Source: an uncultured Aquimonas sp. (lineage in GTDB: Bacteria > Pseudomonadota > Gammaproteobacteria > Xanthomonadales > Xanthomonadaceae). Taken from it: a stretch of DNA of 29,729 nt. The position numbers were made by a program, and so were the translations under genes. Below the pieces are notes generated by a model. The model was not told the origin of the DNA and searched no databases. It worked only from the letters and a program-made list of their open reading frames with translations. The DNA is taken from contig NZ_CALART010000040.1 of assembly GCF_937888285.1 (NCBI RefSeq), forward strand, positions 1 through 29,729, read 5' to 3'. This document shows positions 1 through 9,176 of the stretch, piece after piece; position 1 is the first letter of the stretch, and the number at the start of each line of letters is the position of its first letter.

Positions 1-89
1 TGCGGAAGCGCCGCCCCCGAGGCTAGATGCGGGGCTGCTAAACTTGGGTGGATTGCACCTTGACCAACCACCACCAACAAGGAACTGAA

Positions 90-440
90 ATGAGTCAGAG
101 CATCAGCGTATCGATCAATGGAGCTTTCCCAGATTACGGGATCGCATTCAGCGCAGAGCCATCGCCCGTCAAGCAGGGCAAGACTGAAACCATCACCTAT
201 ACGATGATCAGCCGCGGCTTCCGCATTGTCGGCATCAACGTCCAGCGTCACCCCTTCGATACATCTGACCAGCTGACCTGGGCCATCCCGGCCGACCAGC
301 AGTCGCTGATTCTGACCGACGTGAACGCCGACCCGAAGCAGTCGATCTTCTGCTTCGAGATCGTGTTCAGCGACACCTACGGCAACCAGTTCAGCAGCAA
401 GGATCCGCAGGTCGAGAACGACGGTATCCCGCCGACCTGA
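90..440 (+). CDS. Small DP-EP-like protein of unknown function
   Basis: A 116-residue protein with no signal peptide or membrane segment, so probably cytoplasmic. I chose ATG 90 because AAGGA (79-83) lies 6 nt upstream; the frame could open at 48 but has no ribosome site there. The composition alternates short beta-like stretches, and the C-terminal part is well ordered (FEIVFSDTYGNQF, then SKDPQVENDG). The DP motif near the C-terminus and an EP motif near residue 24 recall the small proteobacterial DP-EP family, whose function I do not know. It ends 25 nt before the aidB-like gene on the same strand, so the two may share a transcript. The gene is clearly real by codon use and ribosome site; the family name is a recollection, not a search result. 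Confidence 0.7.
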   Translation: MSQSISVSINGAFPDYGIAFSAEPSPVKQGKTETITYTMISRGFRIVGINVQRHPFDTSDQLTWAIPADQQSLILTDVNADPKQSIFCFEIVFSDTYGNQFSSKDPQVENDGIPPT

Positions 441-465
441 AGCAACAGGCCTCACAAGACGCCAC

Positions 466-2106
466 ATGCATCCCACCCACTTCGACACCCACACGCTCGA
501 CAACCTCCCCACGCCCCTGCCCGCCTGCAATCTCTGGCTGGCGGACGGCGTACTGAGGCAACACGTCGAGCGTCACGGCGGCGGCTGGGCTGCGGCCCAG
601 CTGTCCGATCTGGGTGGGCGTACAGGCGGAGAACTCGTGGCGCTGGGCGAGCAGGCCAATCTGCATCGCCCGCGCCTGCGATCCTTCGATCGCTACGGGC
701 GACGCATCGACGAAGTGGAGTTCCACCCGGCCTACCACCGGATCATGCAGGTGGCGATGGACGCGGGCGTGCATGCGCTCTCGTGGAACCACGCGGACCG
801 GCCAGGCGCGCACGTCGCCCGCGCCGGGCTGATGTACCTGTGCAGTCAGGCCGAGGCCGGCACCGCTTGCCCGCTGACCATGACCCATGCCGCGGTCGCA
901 GCCTTGCGGCATGCCCCGGAACTGGCCGCCGACTGGCTGCCACGCATCACCGCCCGCGACTACGACTCGCGCAGCCTGCCGGCCGCCCAGAAGACTGCCT
1001 GCACCATCGGCATGGGCATGACCGAGAAACAGGGCGGCTCGGACGTGCGTAGCAACAGCACCCGCGCGCATCCGCAGGGCGATGGCAGCTACCGCATCGT
1101 TGGCCACAAATGGTTCTACTCCGCGCCGATGTGCGATGCGCATCTGGTGCTGGCGCAGGCCGAGGGCGGACTCAGCTGCTTCCTGCTGCCGCGGATCCTG
1201 CCCGACGGCAGCCTCAATGCGGTGCGCATCCAGCGGCTGAAGGACAAGCTGGGCGACTGGAGCAATGCGTCGGCCGAAGTCGAGTTCACCGGCGCGCTGG
1301 CCTGGCGCGTGGGCGAGGAAGGTCGTGGCGTTGCGACCATTCTCGGCATGGTCGCACTGACCCGCCTCGACTGCATGATCGGTTCGGCGGCAACGATGCG
1401 CGCCGCGCTGAGCCACGCCCTGCACCACACCGCGCAGCGACGCGCCTTCGGTCGCCTGCTGAGCGAACAGCCCCTGATGTGCAATGTGCTGGCTGACCTC
1501 GCCCTCGAGAGCGAGGCTGCGCTCGCCTTGACCCTGCGCGTGGCGCGCGCGATCGACGCCAGTCCGCGCGACCCGCGCGAGGCCGCGTTCGGCCGGATCG
1601 CCACCGCCATCGGCAAGTACTGGGTCTGCAAGCGCACGCTCATGCAGGTCAACGAGGCGCAGGAATGCCTGGGCGGAATTGGCTACGTCGAGGAGAACAT
1701 CCTGCCGCGGCTGTATCGGCAGGCGCCGCTCAACTCGATCTGGGAAGGCAGCGGCAACGTGCAGTGCCTGGACGTGCTGCGCGCGCTCTCGCGTGAGCCC
1801 GACTGCCGCGAGGCGCTGTTCGCCGAGCTTGAGTCGGTGCGCGGCGCGCACGCGGACTACGACGCCCATCTGCAGCGCCTGCAGCAGGCTTTCGGGCGCA
1901 GCGACGCGCTCGAAACCCGCAGCCGCCGCCTGGTCGAAGACACCGCGCTGGCCCTGCAGGGCGCGGAACTGATCCGCGCCGGCGATGCCGCGGTGGCCGA
2001 CACCCTCTGCCGCTCGCGTCTCGGCGGCGAGCACGGCTACAGCTTCGGCACCCTGCCGGCGGATGCGCCATTCAAGGCGCTGATGGAGCGCAGCCGGCTC
2101 ACGTAA
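466..2106 (+). CDS. aidB: AidB-type acyl-CoA dehydrogenase-like flavoprotein
   Basis: A 546-residue protein, close to E. coli AidB (about 541), and similar along its length to what I recall of AidB: an N-terminal LADG/FHPA region, MTEKQGGSDV at residues 185-194, VGHKWFYSAP, LSCFLLPR, RLKDKLG, GGIGYVEE and NSIWEGSGN at 423-431. AidB binds FAD and double-stranded DNA, belongs to the adaptive response to alkylation in E. coli, and has only weak isovaleryl-CoA dehydrogenase activity. The long C-terminal helical region that carries DNA binding in AidB is present. No strong Shine-Dalgarno precedes ATG 466, which fits translation coupled to the gene before it. No ada, alkA or alkB gene is adjacent, so an alkylation-response role here is inferred from family only. 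Confidence 0.93.
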   Translation: MHPTHFDTHTLDNLPTPLPACNLWLADGVLRQHVERHGGGWAAAQLSDLGGRTGGELVALGEQANLHRPRLRSFDRYGRRIDEVEFHPAYHRIMQVAMDAGVHALSWNHADRPGAHVARAGLMYLCSQAEAGTACPLTMTHAAVAALRHAPELAADWLPRITARDYDSRSLPAAQKTACTIGMGMTEKQGGSDVRSNSTRAHPQGDGSYRIVGHKWFYSAPMCDAHLVLAQAEGGLSCFLLPRILPDGSLNAVRIQRLKDKLGDWSNASAEVEFTGALAWRVGEEGRGVATILGMVALTRLDCMIGSAATMRAALSHALHHTAQRRAFGRLLSEQPLMCNVLADLALESEAALALTLRVARAIDASPRDPREAAFGRIATAIGKYWVCKRTLMQVNEAQECLGGIGYVEENILPRLYRQAPLNSIWEGSGNVQCLDVLRALSREPDCREALFAELESVRGAHADYDAHLQRLQQAFGRSDALETRSRRLVEDTALALQGAELIRAGDAAVADTLCRSRLGGEHGYSFGTLPADAPFKALMERSRLT

Positions 2107-2126
2107 TCGCGTTGAGTCAGGACGGC

Positions 2127-2156
2127 AGCGACCGATTGAGGCTGTCGCTTCAGTTT
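2127..2156 (+). terminator. Possible weak terminator after aidB
   Basis: AGCGAC and GTCGCT form a 6-bp stem around an 11-nt loop, followed by TCAGTTT, 20 nt after the aidB stop. The stem is short and the T-run is only three bases, so this is a weak candidate. Confidence 0.3.
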
Positions 2157-2214
2157 GGACCACGACCTCAAGGTCGAGTCAGAACCCGCGGACATTGAAG
2201 GAGTCACGTGCCAC

Positions 2215-2312
2215 GCCCGGTGCGCGACACGCGCACCCTACGACATCAAATGACGCCATGCCCGCAGCGAAGACCAAACAACTGCACGCGTTGGGTGCGC
2301 CTGCGGCGCACC
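2215..2312. repeat. Copy 1 of a two-hairpin intergenic repeat
   Basis: A 98-bp unit that starts with the inverted repeat GGTGCGCG-ACA-CGCGCACC and ends with GGTGCGCC-TGC-GGCGCACC. A second copy begins at 2378 in the same orientation. The two agree at most positions, including the ends and the CCCTACGACATC core. Paired hairpins within a short dispersed unit look like a REP/BIME-type element. It is intergenic and carries no gene. Confidence 0.75.
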
Positions 2313-2377
2313 GTCACCGTATGCGACAGCAGGATTGAGCCCATCGCAATCAAACGATCAACGCCGTCGGCCAAAGC

Positions 2378-2476
2378 GCCCGGTGCGCGGCACGCGCACC
2401 CTACGACATCGAATGACGCCGCGCCTACAGCGAAGCACAAACGACTGCACGCGATAGGGTGCGCCTGCGGCGCACC
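2378..2476. repeat. Copy 2 of the two-hairpin intergenic repeat
   Basis: This is a 99-bp direct copy of the unit at 2215-2312, 65 nt downstream of it. It keeps both terminal inverted repeats (GGTGCGCG-GCA-CGCGCACC at the start, GGTGCGCC-TGC-GGCGCACC at the end). The substitutions between the copies spare the stems, as expected if the hairpin structure matters. Confidence 0.75.
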
Positions 2477-2528
2477 AATGCCGGACCTTTCAACACCACG
2501 CGTCCGACGCGCTCTCGCCGCCCGTCAA

Positions 2529-2546
2529 AACGTTGCTCGCAACGTT
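2529..2546 (-). terminator. Palindrome downstream of the M20 gene
   Basis: AACGTTGC-TC-GCAACGTT lies about 34 nt past the stop of the minus-strand amidohydrolase. With a 2-nt centre it is nearly a perfect palindrome. On the minus strand it is followed by TTGACGGG, so there is no real T-run. It could help end transcription or bind a protein; I cannot decide between these. Confidence 0.3.
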
Positions 2547-2579
2547 CGCAATGATCGCAACGAATGCAGCGGATACCCG

Positions 2580-3884
2580 TCAAGGTTGCGCATGCAGGAA
2601 ATCCAGCGCCACCGCCAGCATCGCCCGCGTGCCCAGCGGCAGCGCCGCTTCGTCGACCACGAACTCCGGCGAGTGGTTGGTCGGCGCTTTGCGCGGGTCC
2701 TGGTCCGTCGAGGTCGCACCAACAAAGAAGAACAGGCCGGGCACTTCGTTGGCGAAAAAGGAGAAGTCCTCCGAGCCGAGGATCAGCGGCATCGCCAGCA
2801 CATTGCCTGCGCCCGCCGCGCGCTCCAAGCTGGGCCGCATCCGCGCAGTCAGAGCTTCGTCGTTGCGGGTGACCGGATAGCCGGCCTCGCTGGGTATCTG
2901 CGCCTCGACCGTGGCACCGTGCGCCGCGGCCACATGGGTGGCGAGATCGCGCAGCTGGTCCTGGATGCGCGTGCGCACGGCGGAGTCGAAGGTGCGGATG
3001 GTGCCGATCAGCTCGACCTCGTCGGGAATGATGTTGCTGCGCACGCCGCCGTTAATGGCGCCGAAACTGAGCACCGCCGGCAGCGTGCTGATGTCCGTGC
3101 GGCGGCTCACCAGAGTCTGCGCCGTGCTGACGATGTCGGCGGCGGCGACGATCGGGTCGATACCGCCCCAGGGCTGCGAACCGTGGGTCTGGCGGCCCTT
3201 CACCACGATACGGAAGCTGTCGGCCGCGGCCATGGTCGGCCCGCCGCGGTAGCCGATCTTGCCCACCGGCAGACCCGCGATGACGTGCAGGCCGAACACC
3301 GCATCGGGCTTGAAGTCGACGAACAGACCTTCCTTCAGCATCAACTCGGCGCCGCCTTCTTCGCCTTCGGGCGGGCCTTCCTCGGCGGGCTGGAAGATGA
3401 ACATGACCTCGCCCGGCAGCTCATCGCGCATGCCGGCCAATGCCTGCGCCACGCCCATCAGGATGGCGACGTGGGTGTCGTGCCCGCAGGCGTGCATCAC
3501 GCCGACCGTGCTGCCGTTGTATTCGGTGGTGACAGTCGACGCGAACGGAAGGCCCGTGCGCTCGGTGACCGGCAGCGCATCCATGTCAGCCCGCAGCGCG
3601 ATCCGCGGCCCAGGCTTGCCGCCATTCAACAGGCCGACCACGCCGGTATGGGCGATGCCGGTGCGCGTCTCGATGCCGAGTGCGCGCAGGTGTTCCGCCA
3701 CCTTGCGCGAGGTCTCGAACTCGCGGTTGCCGAGCTCGGGGAACTGGTGGATGTCGCGGCGCCAGGCCAGCACCTCGTCGGCAACGGCATCGGCCAGAGG
3801 TTCGATCGCAGGGGCCTGCGCGAGTGCAGTAGCACCCGTCATCAAGGCCAGCAGGGAGAAACCACAGCACGCACGCGTGAACAT
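2580..3884 (-). CDS. Exported M20-family amidohydrolase
   Basis: A 434-residue metallopeptidase-fold hydrolase of the HipO/IAA-amino-acid-hydrolase type, which cleaves N-acyl amino acids or similar amides using two metal ions. I chose ATG 3884 because GGGGGCGG lies just upstream and the protein then begins with a clear signal peptide (MFTRACCGFSLLALMTGATA, cleavage near ALAQA); a longer frame back to 4148 looks non-coding. Visible motifs are ALRADMDALPV, HACGHDTH near residue 130 (metal ligands), FQPAEEG near 165 (catalytic and metal-binding Glu), the dimerisation-domain GRQTHGSQPW, and LGSEDFSFF near 373. Export makes this a periplasmic or secreted enzyme. It lies 264 nt downstream of the EamA-type exporter gene on the same strand. 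The substrate cannot be read from sequence. Confidence 0.92.
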   Translation of the reverse strand: MFTRACCGFSLLALMTGATALAQAPAIEPLADAVADEVLAWRRDIHQFPELGNREFETSRKVAEHLRALGIETRTGIAHTGVVGLLNGGKPGPRIALRADMDALPVTERTGLPFASTVTTEYNGSTVGVMHACGHDTHVAILMGVAQALAGMRDELPGEVMFIFQPAEEGPPEGEEGGAELMLKEGLFVDFKPDAVFGLHVIAGLPVGKIGYRGGPTMAAADSFRIVVKGRQTHGSQPWGGIDPIVAAADIVSTAQTLVSRRTDISTLPAVLSFGAINGGVRSNIIPDEVELIGTIRTFDSAVRTRIQDQLRDLATHVAAAHGATVEAQIPSEAGYPVTRNDEALTARMRPSLERAAGAGNVLAMPLILGSEDFSFFANEVPGLFFFVGATSTDQDPRKAPTNHSPEFVVDEAALPLGTRAMLAVALDFLHAQP

Positions 3885-4148
3885 CACCGCCCCCGGTTGA
3901 TCTTTCGGTGGACGGAGACTAGCAGCAAGCGCGATTGCGCTGGGCAGCCGGTGGCAGATGTCGCAGATGGACAGCTGCCAGCGTTCGTACTGCCGAGCTG
4001 CTGCCGCACATGGCTCGATGTTCATGCGTTTCGAGCCCAGCCCTTGGGCGCGATCAGACGGATGCATGCGATGCTGTCGCCCTGCGACGCCAGGTGCTTC
4101 CCACGTCGCCGAGTTGACCTGCCTGCAGCTTTGCGCAGGGGTTCGCAC

Positions 4149-5048
4149 TCACTGCTCGGCGCGCGCATGCGGCGCAGGGGTGGCGCGTGACGATGTCAGG
4201 GACAGCACGGAGCCGACCACAAGTAGAACGGCCCAAGCCATTTCCGCACTCGGCCGCTCTTCGAACAGCACAGCGCCTATGGCAAGCGAAGCCAAGGTGA
4301 TCACGTATCCGAGCTGCCCCGTGATCACCGCCCCTGCACGACGCTGAAGTCGGAACGTTGCCAGGAAGAACGCAGCCGACCCGAGAGCCGCCACGCCCAG
4401 GGGCACAGCAGCCGTCGCAAAGGCGGACTCGTCGGGGAGCTGTCCCCGCAGCGCGGCGATCGGGACGATCACGATGGCTTGCAGCAGAAGCGTCACGGCC
4501 GCTGCGGGGAGGGGCGCCAATCCTTCCGGCCAAGCGAAAGAACGATAGACATTGGCAGCCGCCAGCAACAGGGGCGCCAGCACCGCAGCCATGGCTGCGC
4601 CCAGCGGATACAGCGGCTTGCCAGCCGGCCACAGGGCCCAGGCGACGCCGATGAAACCCGCGAGCAGAGCGAGGATGGCTCCCAGTTTGGGGGCCTCCTG
4701 ACGCAAGACGATGACGATCAGGTAGGTGAAGAGTGGAGACAGCGCAGCCACCACGCCGACCACGCCAGCGGGCAAGTCTTGCAGCACGTGGAAGGTCACC
4801 AGGTTGGGCCCACTCACGCCGAGCATGCCGGCCAAGGCGAGATAGCGGAGGCGCTCGGGATCGAGGCGCGGCCAAGTCCCATTCGCCAGGCAGATCCCAC
4901 CCAGGATCAAGGACGCAGCGCCCAACTGCCATGCCAACAGTCCAAGCGGCCCAAGCCCCGCCGAACCCGCAAGCTTGGCGGAGGCATACACCGCGGCAAT
5001 CAGACTGCCAGCCACAGACAGCAGGGCGAGGTTGTACAGACGCTCCAT
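4149..5048 (-). CDS. EamA/DMT-superfamily transporter
   Basis: A 299-residue, highly hydrophobic inner-membrane protein with about ten predicted membrane helices in two halves, as in drug/metabolite transporters of the EamA (RhaT/YdcZ-like) group. Typical segments are LGLLAWQLGAASLILGG in the first half and QLGYVITLASLAIGAVLFEERP in the second, with the conserved acidic pair before the last helix. ATG 5048 has GGAG 8 nt upstream. It is divergent from the LysR-type gene at 5157, the usual layout for an exporter controlled by its own regulator. Such proteins often export amino acids or small metabolites; the substrate here is unknown. Confidence 0.9.
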   Translation of the reverse strand: MERLYNLALLSVAGSLIAAVYASAKLAGSAGLGPLGLLAWQLGAASLILGGICLANGTWPRLDPERLRYLALAGMLGVSGPNLVTFHVLQDLPAGVVGVVAALSPLFTYLIVIVLRQEAPKLGAILALLAGFIGVAWALWPAGKPLYPLGAAMAAVLAPLLLAAANVYRSFAWPEGLAPLPAAAVTLLLQAIVIVPIAALRGQLPDESAFATAAVPLGVAALGSAAFFLATFRLQRRAGAVITGQLGYVITLASLAIGAVLFEERPSAEMAWAVLLVVGSVLSLTSSRATPAPHARAEQ

Positions 5049-5103
5049 TCAGTGCACTCCAGACCCATCCTTTCGGGAGCGCAGAGGCTGGGCGCGAATC
5101 CAT

Positions 5104-5150
5104 GTGCGAGAAAGTTGATAGTTTTCGCGCACTCGTTCGAAGTCATCGAA
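5104..5150. promoter_or_regulatory. Candidate LysR operator between eamA-like and lysR-like genes
   Basis: Two inverted repeats sit in the 108-nt divergent intergenic region. GTGCGAGAAA (5104-5113) and TTTCGCGCAC (5123-5132) pair at 9 of 10 positions across a 9-nt spacer. TTCGA-N5-TCGAA (5136-5150) is perfect and contains the T-N11-A pattern of LysR boxes, ending 6 nt before the regulator's ATG. LysR proteins typically bind one recognition and one activation site in this arrangement. Binding is inferred. Confidence 0.5.
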
Positions 5151-5156
5151 GACTCC

Positions 5157-6041
5157 ATGTTCAGGCTCTCGCTGGATGCGCTGCAGGTGATCGAAGCCAT
5201 TGCCCGCCGCGGCAGCTTTGCTGCTGCCGCGGATGAAGTGCACAGGACCACGTCGACCCTCTCCTACACGGTGCGCAAGCTGGAGGACGACCTCGGCGTA
5301 CAGCTGTTCGACCGCAGCGGACATCGCGCACGATTGACCGAAGCGGGAAGCCTGCTGCTTGAAGAGGGGCGCTCCCTGCTCGATCAGGCCAATGCGCTTG
5401 AACGCCGCTTGCGCGCCCAGGGCGGCGGCTGGGAAGCGCAGCTGCGCGTGTGCCTGAACGAGCTCTTCCCCAGTGCGACAGCGCTCGCCGCCATCCAGGA
5501 CTTCTACAAGGCCGGACATCCGAGCCGCCTGCGCATCGACAGGGCGGTACTCGGCGGCGCCTGGGAGGCGCTGATTTCCCGGCAGGCTGACGTGGCAGTC
5601 TGCGCGTTGCCGCGCGGCCGCCTGCCGGACCTCATGCATGCCCCCGTGGCAAGCATCGACTTTGTCTTCGCAGTGGCTCCAGGACACCCGCTGGCCTCGG
5701 CAGGACAGCCGCTACGCCCGGCCGAGATCCGCAAACACCGGGTGGTCATGGCCGCAGACGCGTCGCGTCTGAACCCTCCCGACAGCACGGGCATCACCGG
5801 AGCCTCCGACGTGCTCACGGTGGGAAGCCTGGCGGCGAAGTACGAAGCTCAACTGGCCGGTCTCGGCGTGGGCTTTCTGCCCGTCCATCTGGCAGCACCC
5901 GCCGTGGCCGAAGGTCGGCTGATCGAATGCGTGGTGTCGAGCCCCAAGCCGCGTGTCGAGCTCAGCGTCGCCTGCCATGTCGACGCTGGCCCCGCGGCGC
6001 GCTGGCTGTTCGATCGGCTGCGGCAGGCACGGCCTGCTTGA
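5157..6041 (+). CDS. LysR-family transcriptional regulator
   Basis: A 294-residue protein of standard LysR length. The N-terminal winged helix-turn-helix spans about residues 3-62 (LDALQVIEAIARRGSF, then VHRTTSTLSYTVRKLE and GVQLFDRSGHRARLTEAG), followed by a linker helix and a periplasmic-binding-protein-like effector domain. ATG 5157 is the first methionine before the helix-turn-helix; its ribosome site is weak. It is transcribed away from the EamA-type gene and is the likely regulator of it; the exported M20 enzyme and the cyclase-family enzyme on either side may also be targets. The TTCGA-N5-TCGAA repeat right before the start suggests it represses itself. The effector is unknown. Confidence 0.93.
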   Translation: MFRLSLDALQVIEAIARRGSFAAAADEVHRTTSTLSYTVRKLEDDLGVQLFDRSGHRARLTEAGSLLLEEGRSLLDQANALERRLRAQGGGWEAQLRVCLNELFPSATALAAIQDFYKAGHPSRLRIDRAVLGGAWEALISRQADVAVCALPRGRLPDLMHAPVASIDFVFAVAPGHPLASAGQPLRPAEIRKHRVVMAADASRLNPPDSTGITGASDVLTVGSLAAKYEAQLAGLGVGFLPVHLAAPAVAEGRLIECVVSSPKPRVELSVACHVDAGPAARWLFDRLRQARPA

Positions 6042-6150
6042 AGCCGAGACCCAGTATCGCGCCCGCGAGGCGCGGCGTTCGAGCGCGTCGAGCGACACGC
6101 ACAAGTTTTTCCGGTTTCAAGCGCACGGACTGCAGATTCATTCTCCGACT

Positions 6151-6180
6151 CGCGGCCAGTGTCGGCCGCGTCATCTGGAG
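6151..6180 (+). promoter_or_regulatory. Hairpin next to the ribosome site of the cyclase gene
   Basis: CGCGGCC-AGTGTC-GGCCGCG (6151-6170) is a perfect 7-bp GC stem with a 6-nt loop. It is followed almost at once by the ribosome site CTGGAG (6175-6180) and ATG 6186. It could tune translation of the cyclase-family gene or be a remnant terminator of the lysR-like gene; there is no T-run. Confidence 0.35.
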
Positions 6181-6185
6181 TCCGC

Positions 6186-7169
6186 ATGCCACAGCCCAAA
6201 TCCCTTCCTGCGTCGCTGCTCATCGCGGCCATCTCTTTTCAGCCCAGTGCCGCCGTCAGTCTGCCCTCCCCCGCCAGCAGCCCGTGGGGAAGAGCCGACG
6301 AAATCGGCGCGCTGAACAGGATCAGCGAGTCCTCCACGCTTGACGTGCTGAAGCGCATCAGCAGCGGCAAGACCTACGATCTCAGCGTCGAGTACTACGT
6401 CGGCATGCCCAGCTACTACTTCCTGGGTCAGCCGCGCTACCAGATCTGGAACATCCACACACCGCAAGGCACCGTCGTCGACGACCCGACCGGATTGGGC
6501 GAGACGCAGAATCGGCGAATCACCTACTCGGGTCAGGCGATTTCGATGTACGTGCATACCGGCACCCACATCGACTCGCTCGCACACTTCGGGCTCGGCG
6601 GCCGGATCTACAACGGTTTCAGCGCCGAGGTCCATCTCGGCGACCGCGGCTGGAAGCGCGGCGGCATCGAGAAGTTTCCGCCCATCATTGCGCGCGGAGT
6701 GCTGCTGGACATCGCGCGCAGCAAGGGGGTCGACGTACTGCCGGAGTCCTACGGGATCACGGTTGCCGACCTTGAGAAGGCCGCGCGCAGTCAGGACGTG
6801 GAGGTGGTCGAGGGCGACGTGGTGATGGTGCGCACGGGCCGCATGCGACTGTTCAGTGATGCGGCGGCCTATCTGCACAACACCCCCGGGCTGACACGGG
6901 AGGCAGCGGAGCATCTGGCCAAGCTCGGCGCCATCGTGATCGGCGTGGACAACATCAGCACCGATGTCTGGCCGTCACAGGAAGCGGACAACTGGATACC
7001 CGTGCACAGCAGCATGCTCAGCGAGCATGGCGTACCGATCATGCAGAACGTGAATCTCGAGGCACTGGCCGCCGACCGCGTGTACCAGTTCGCCTGGATC
7101 GGCGCACCGATGAAGCTGCGCGGCGCCGATGGTGCGCCCATCCGTCCAATCGCCCTGCCGATCGATTAG
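6186..7169 (+). CDS. Exported cyclase-family (KynB-like) hydrolase
   Basis: A 327-residue protein of the metal-dependent cyclase family (PF04199), related to arylformamidase KynB and isatin hydrolase. GGAG lies 5 nt upstream of ATG 6186, which is preferred over in-frame starts further upstream. The N-terminus (MPQPKSLPASLLIAAISF to about residue 25) looks like a signal peptide, so the enzyme is probably periplasmic. The key metal-binding motif HTGTHIDSLAHFG is near residues 124-136, and the second half holds GDVVMVRTG and the late HSSMLSEHGVPIMQNVNL, a position where the family has its second set of active-site residues. At 327 residues it is longer than KynB (about 210) and closer to the larger bacterial cyclase-family hydrolases. 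It sits downstream of lysR. The substrate cannot be named. Confidence 0.88.
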   Translation: MPQPKSLPASLLIAAISFQPSAAVSLPSPASSPWGRADEIGALNRISESSTLDVLKRISSGKTYDLSVEYYVGMPSYYFLGQPRYQIWNIHTPQGTVVDDPTGLGETQNRRITYSGQAISMYVHTGTHIDSLAHFGLGGRIYNGFSAEVHLGDRGWKRGGIEKFPPIIARGVLLDIARSKGVDVLPESYGITVADLEKAARSQDVEVVEGDVVMVRTGRMRLFSDAAAYLHNTPGLTREAAEHLAKLGAIVIGVDNISTDVWPSQEADNWIPVHSSMLSEHGVPIMQNVNLEALAADRVYQFAWIGAPMKLRGADGAPIRPIALPID

Positions 7170-7395
7170 GGCAACACAGATCACGTCCATCCAGGCCTTG
7201 ATCCGGGGTCGCGAGTCCGGCACTGGTCCGGGCTCGCTGACGCGCGGTCCGGCGCCCTTGCGCTCACCATGGGCACTCGCGCGCCATGCCGATTCTCAGC
7301 GCCGCACTCTTCAGCCCTACGCAAGTTCACCGACAGGCAACTGCAGGACACGCTGCTCGCGCTTACCGGCCGGCGTTCGGCACGGCCCGGTGGCG

Positions 7396-7439
7396 TGAAA
7401 AAGAGAGCCGGGCCTGGCGCCGGGCCTGGCCTCGGGCAC
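7396..7439 (-). terminator. Probable terminator of the guaBA operon
   Basis: Right after the guaA stop, the minus-strand transcript contains two direct copies of GCCAGGCCCGGC (7407-7430) that can fold with flanking GAGGCC/GGCUC into a bulged stem of about nine pairs, then UCUCUUUUUC (7397-7405). The T-run is good but the stem is imperfect. Confidence 0.5.
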
Positions 7440-9020
<1,581 letters not shown>

Positions 9021-9028
9021 GGAGAGCC

Positions 9029-9163
9029 GGGAATGGGGAATCGGGAATGGGGAATCGTTCAGAGCGCGCCGCGCGAGAGCGGAGACTGAAACGCGAGTCG
9101 GATTCTCGCGGCGCCTGTGCGCAGCGGGCTGTTCCGATTCCCGATTCCCAATTCCCGATTCCC
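9029..9163. repeat. Inverted heptamer arrays between guaB and guaA
   Basis: Four tandem GGGAATN heptamers (9029-9057) face four heptamers of the opposite orientation (GATTCCC/AATTCCC, 9135-9163). The arms pair over 29 nt except at three spacer positions. The sequence between them carries a second nested inverted repeat (GCGCCGCG against CGCGGCGC with GAGA/TCTC). The whole unit fills the guaB-guaA gap and can fold into a large hairpin in the mRNA. Related arrays occur at 10760-10780 and 27395-27639. Confidence 0.8.
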
Positions 9164-9176
9164 GCCGCGCAAGCGA

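Larger units (their letters stand above)
2107..2579. other. Gene-free spacer between aidB and the M20 gene
   Basis: This 473-nt stretch lies between two convergent genes. I see no coding region I would defend; open frames through it come from GC bias. It contains a short palindrome CGACCT-CA-AGGTCG (2163-2176), two copies of a 98-99 bp hairpin-bearing repeat (2215-2312 and 2378-2476), and a palindrome at 2529-2546. Confidence 0.7.

Noticed and set aside
391..2163. 590-aa minus-strand open frame opposite aidB
   Set aside because: It lies over a clear AidB gene, is Arg/Ala/Gln-rich low complexity and has no recognisable motif; it is a GC-bias shadow.
2208..4190. 660-aa plus-strand frame over the repeats and the M20 gene
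   Set aside because: It crosses two intergenic repeats and then runs antisense to the amidohydrolase; no domain or ribosome site.
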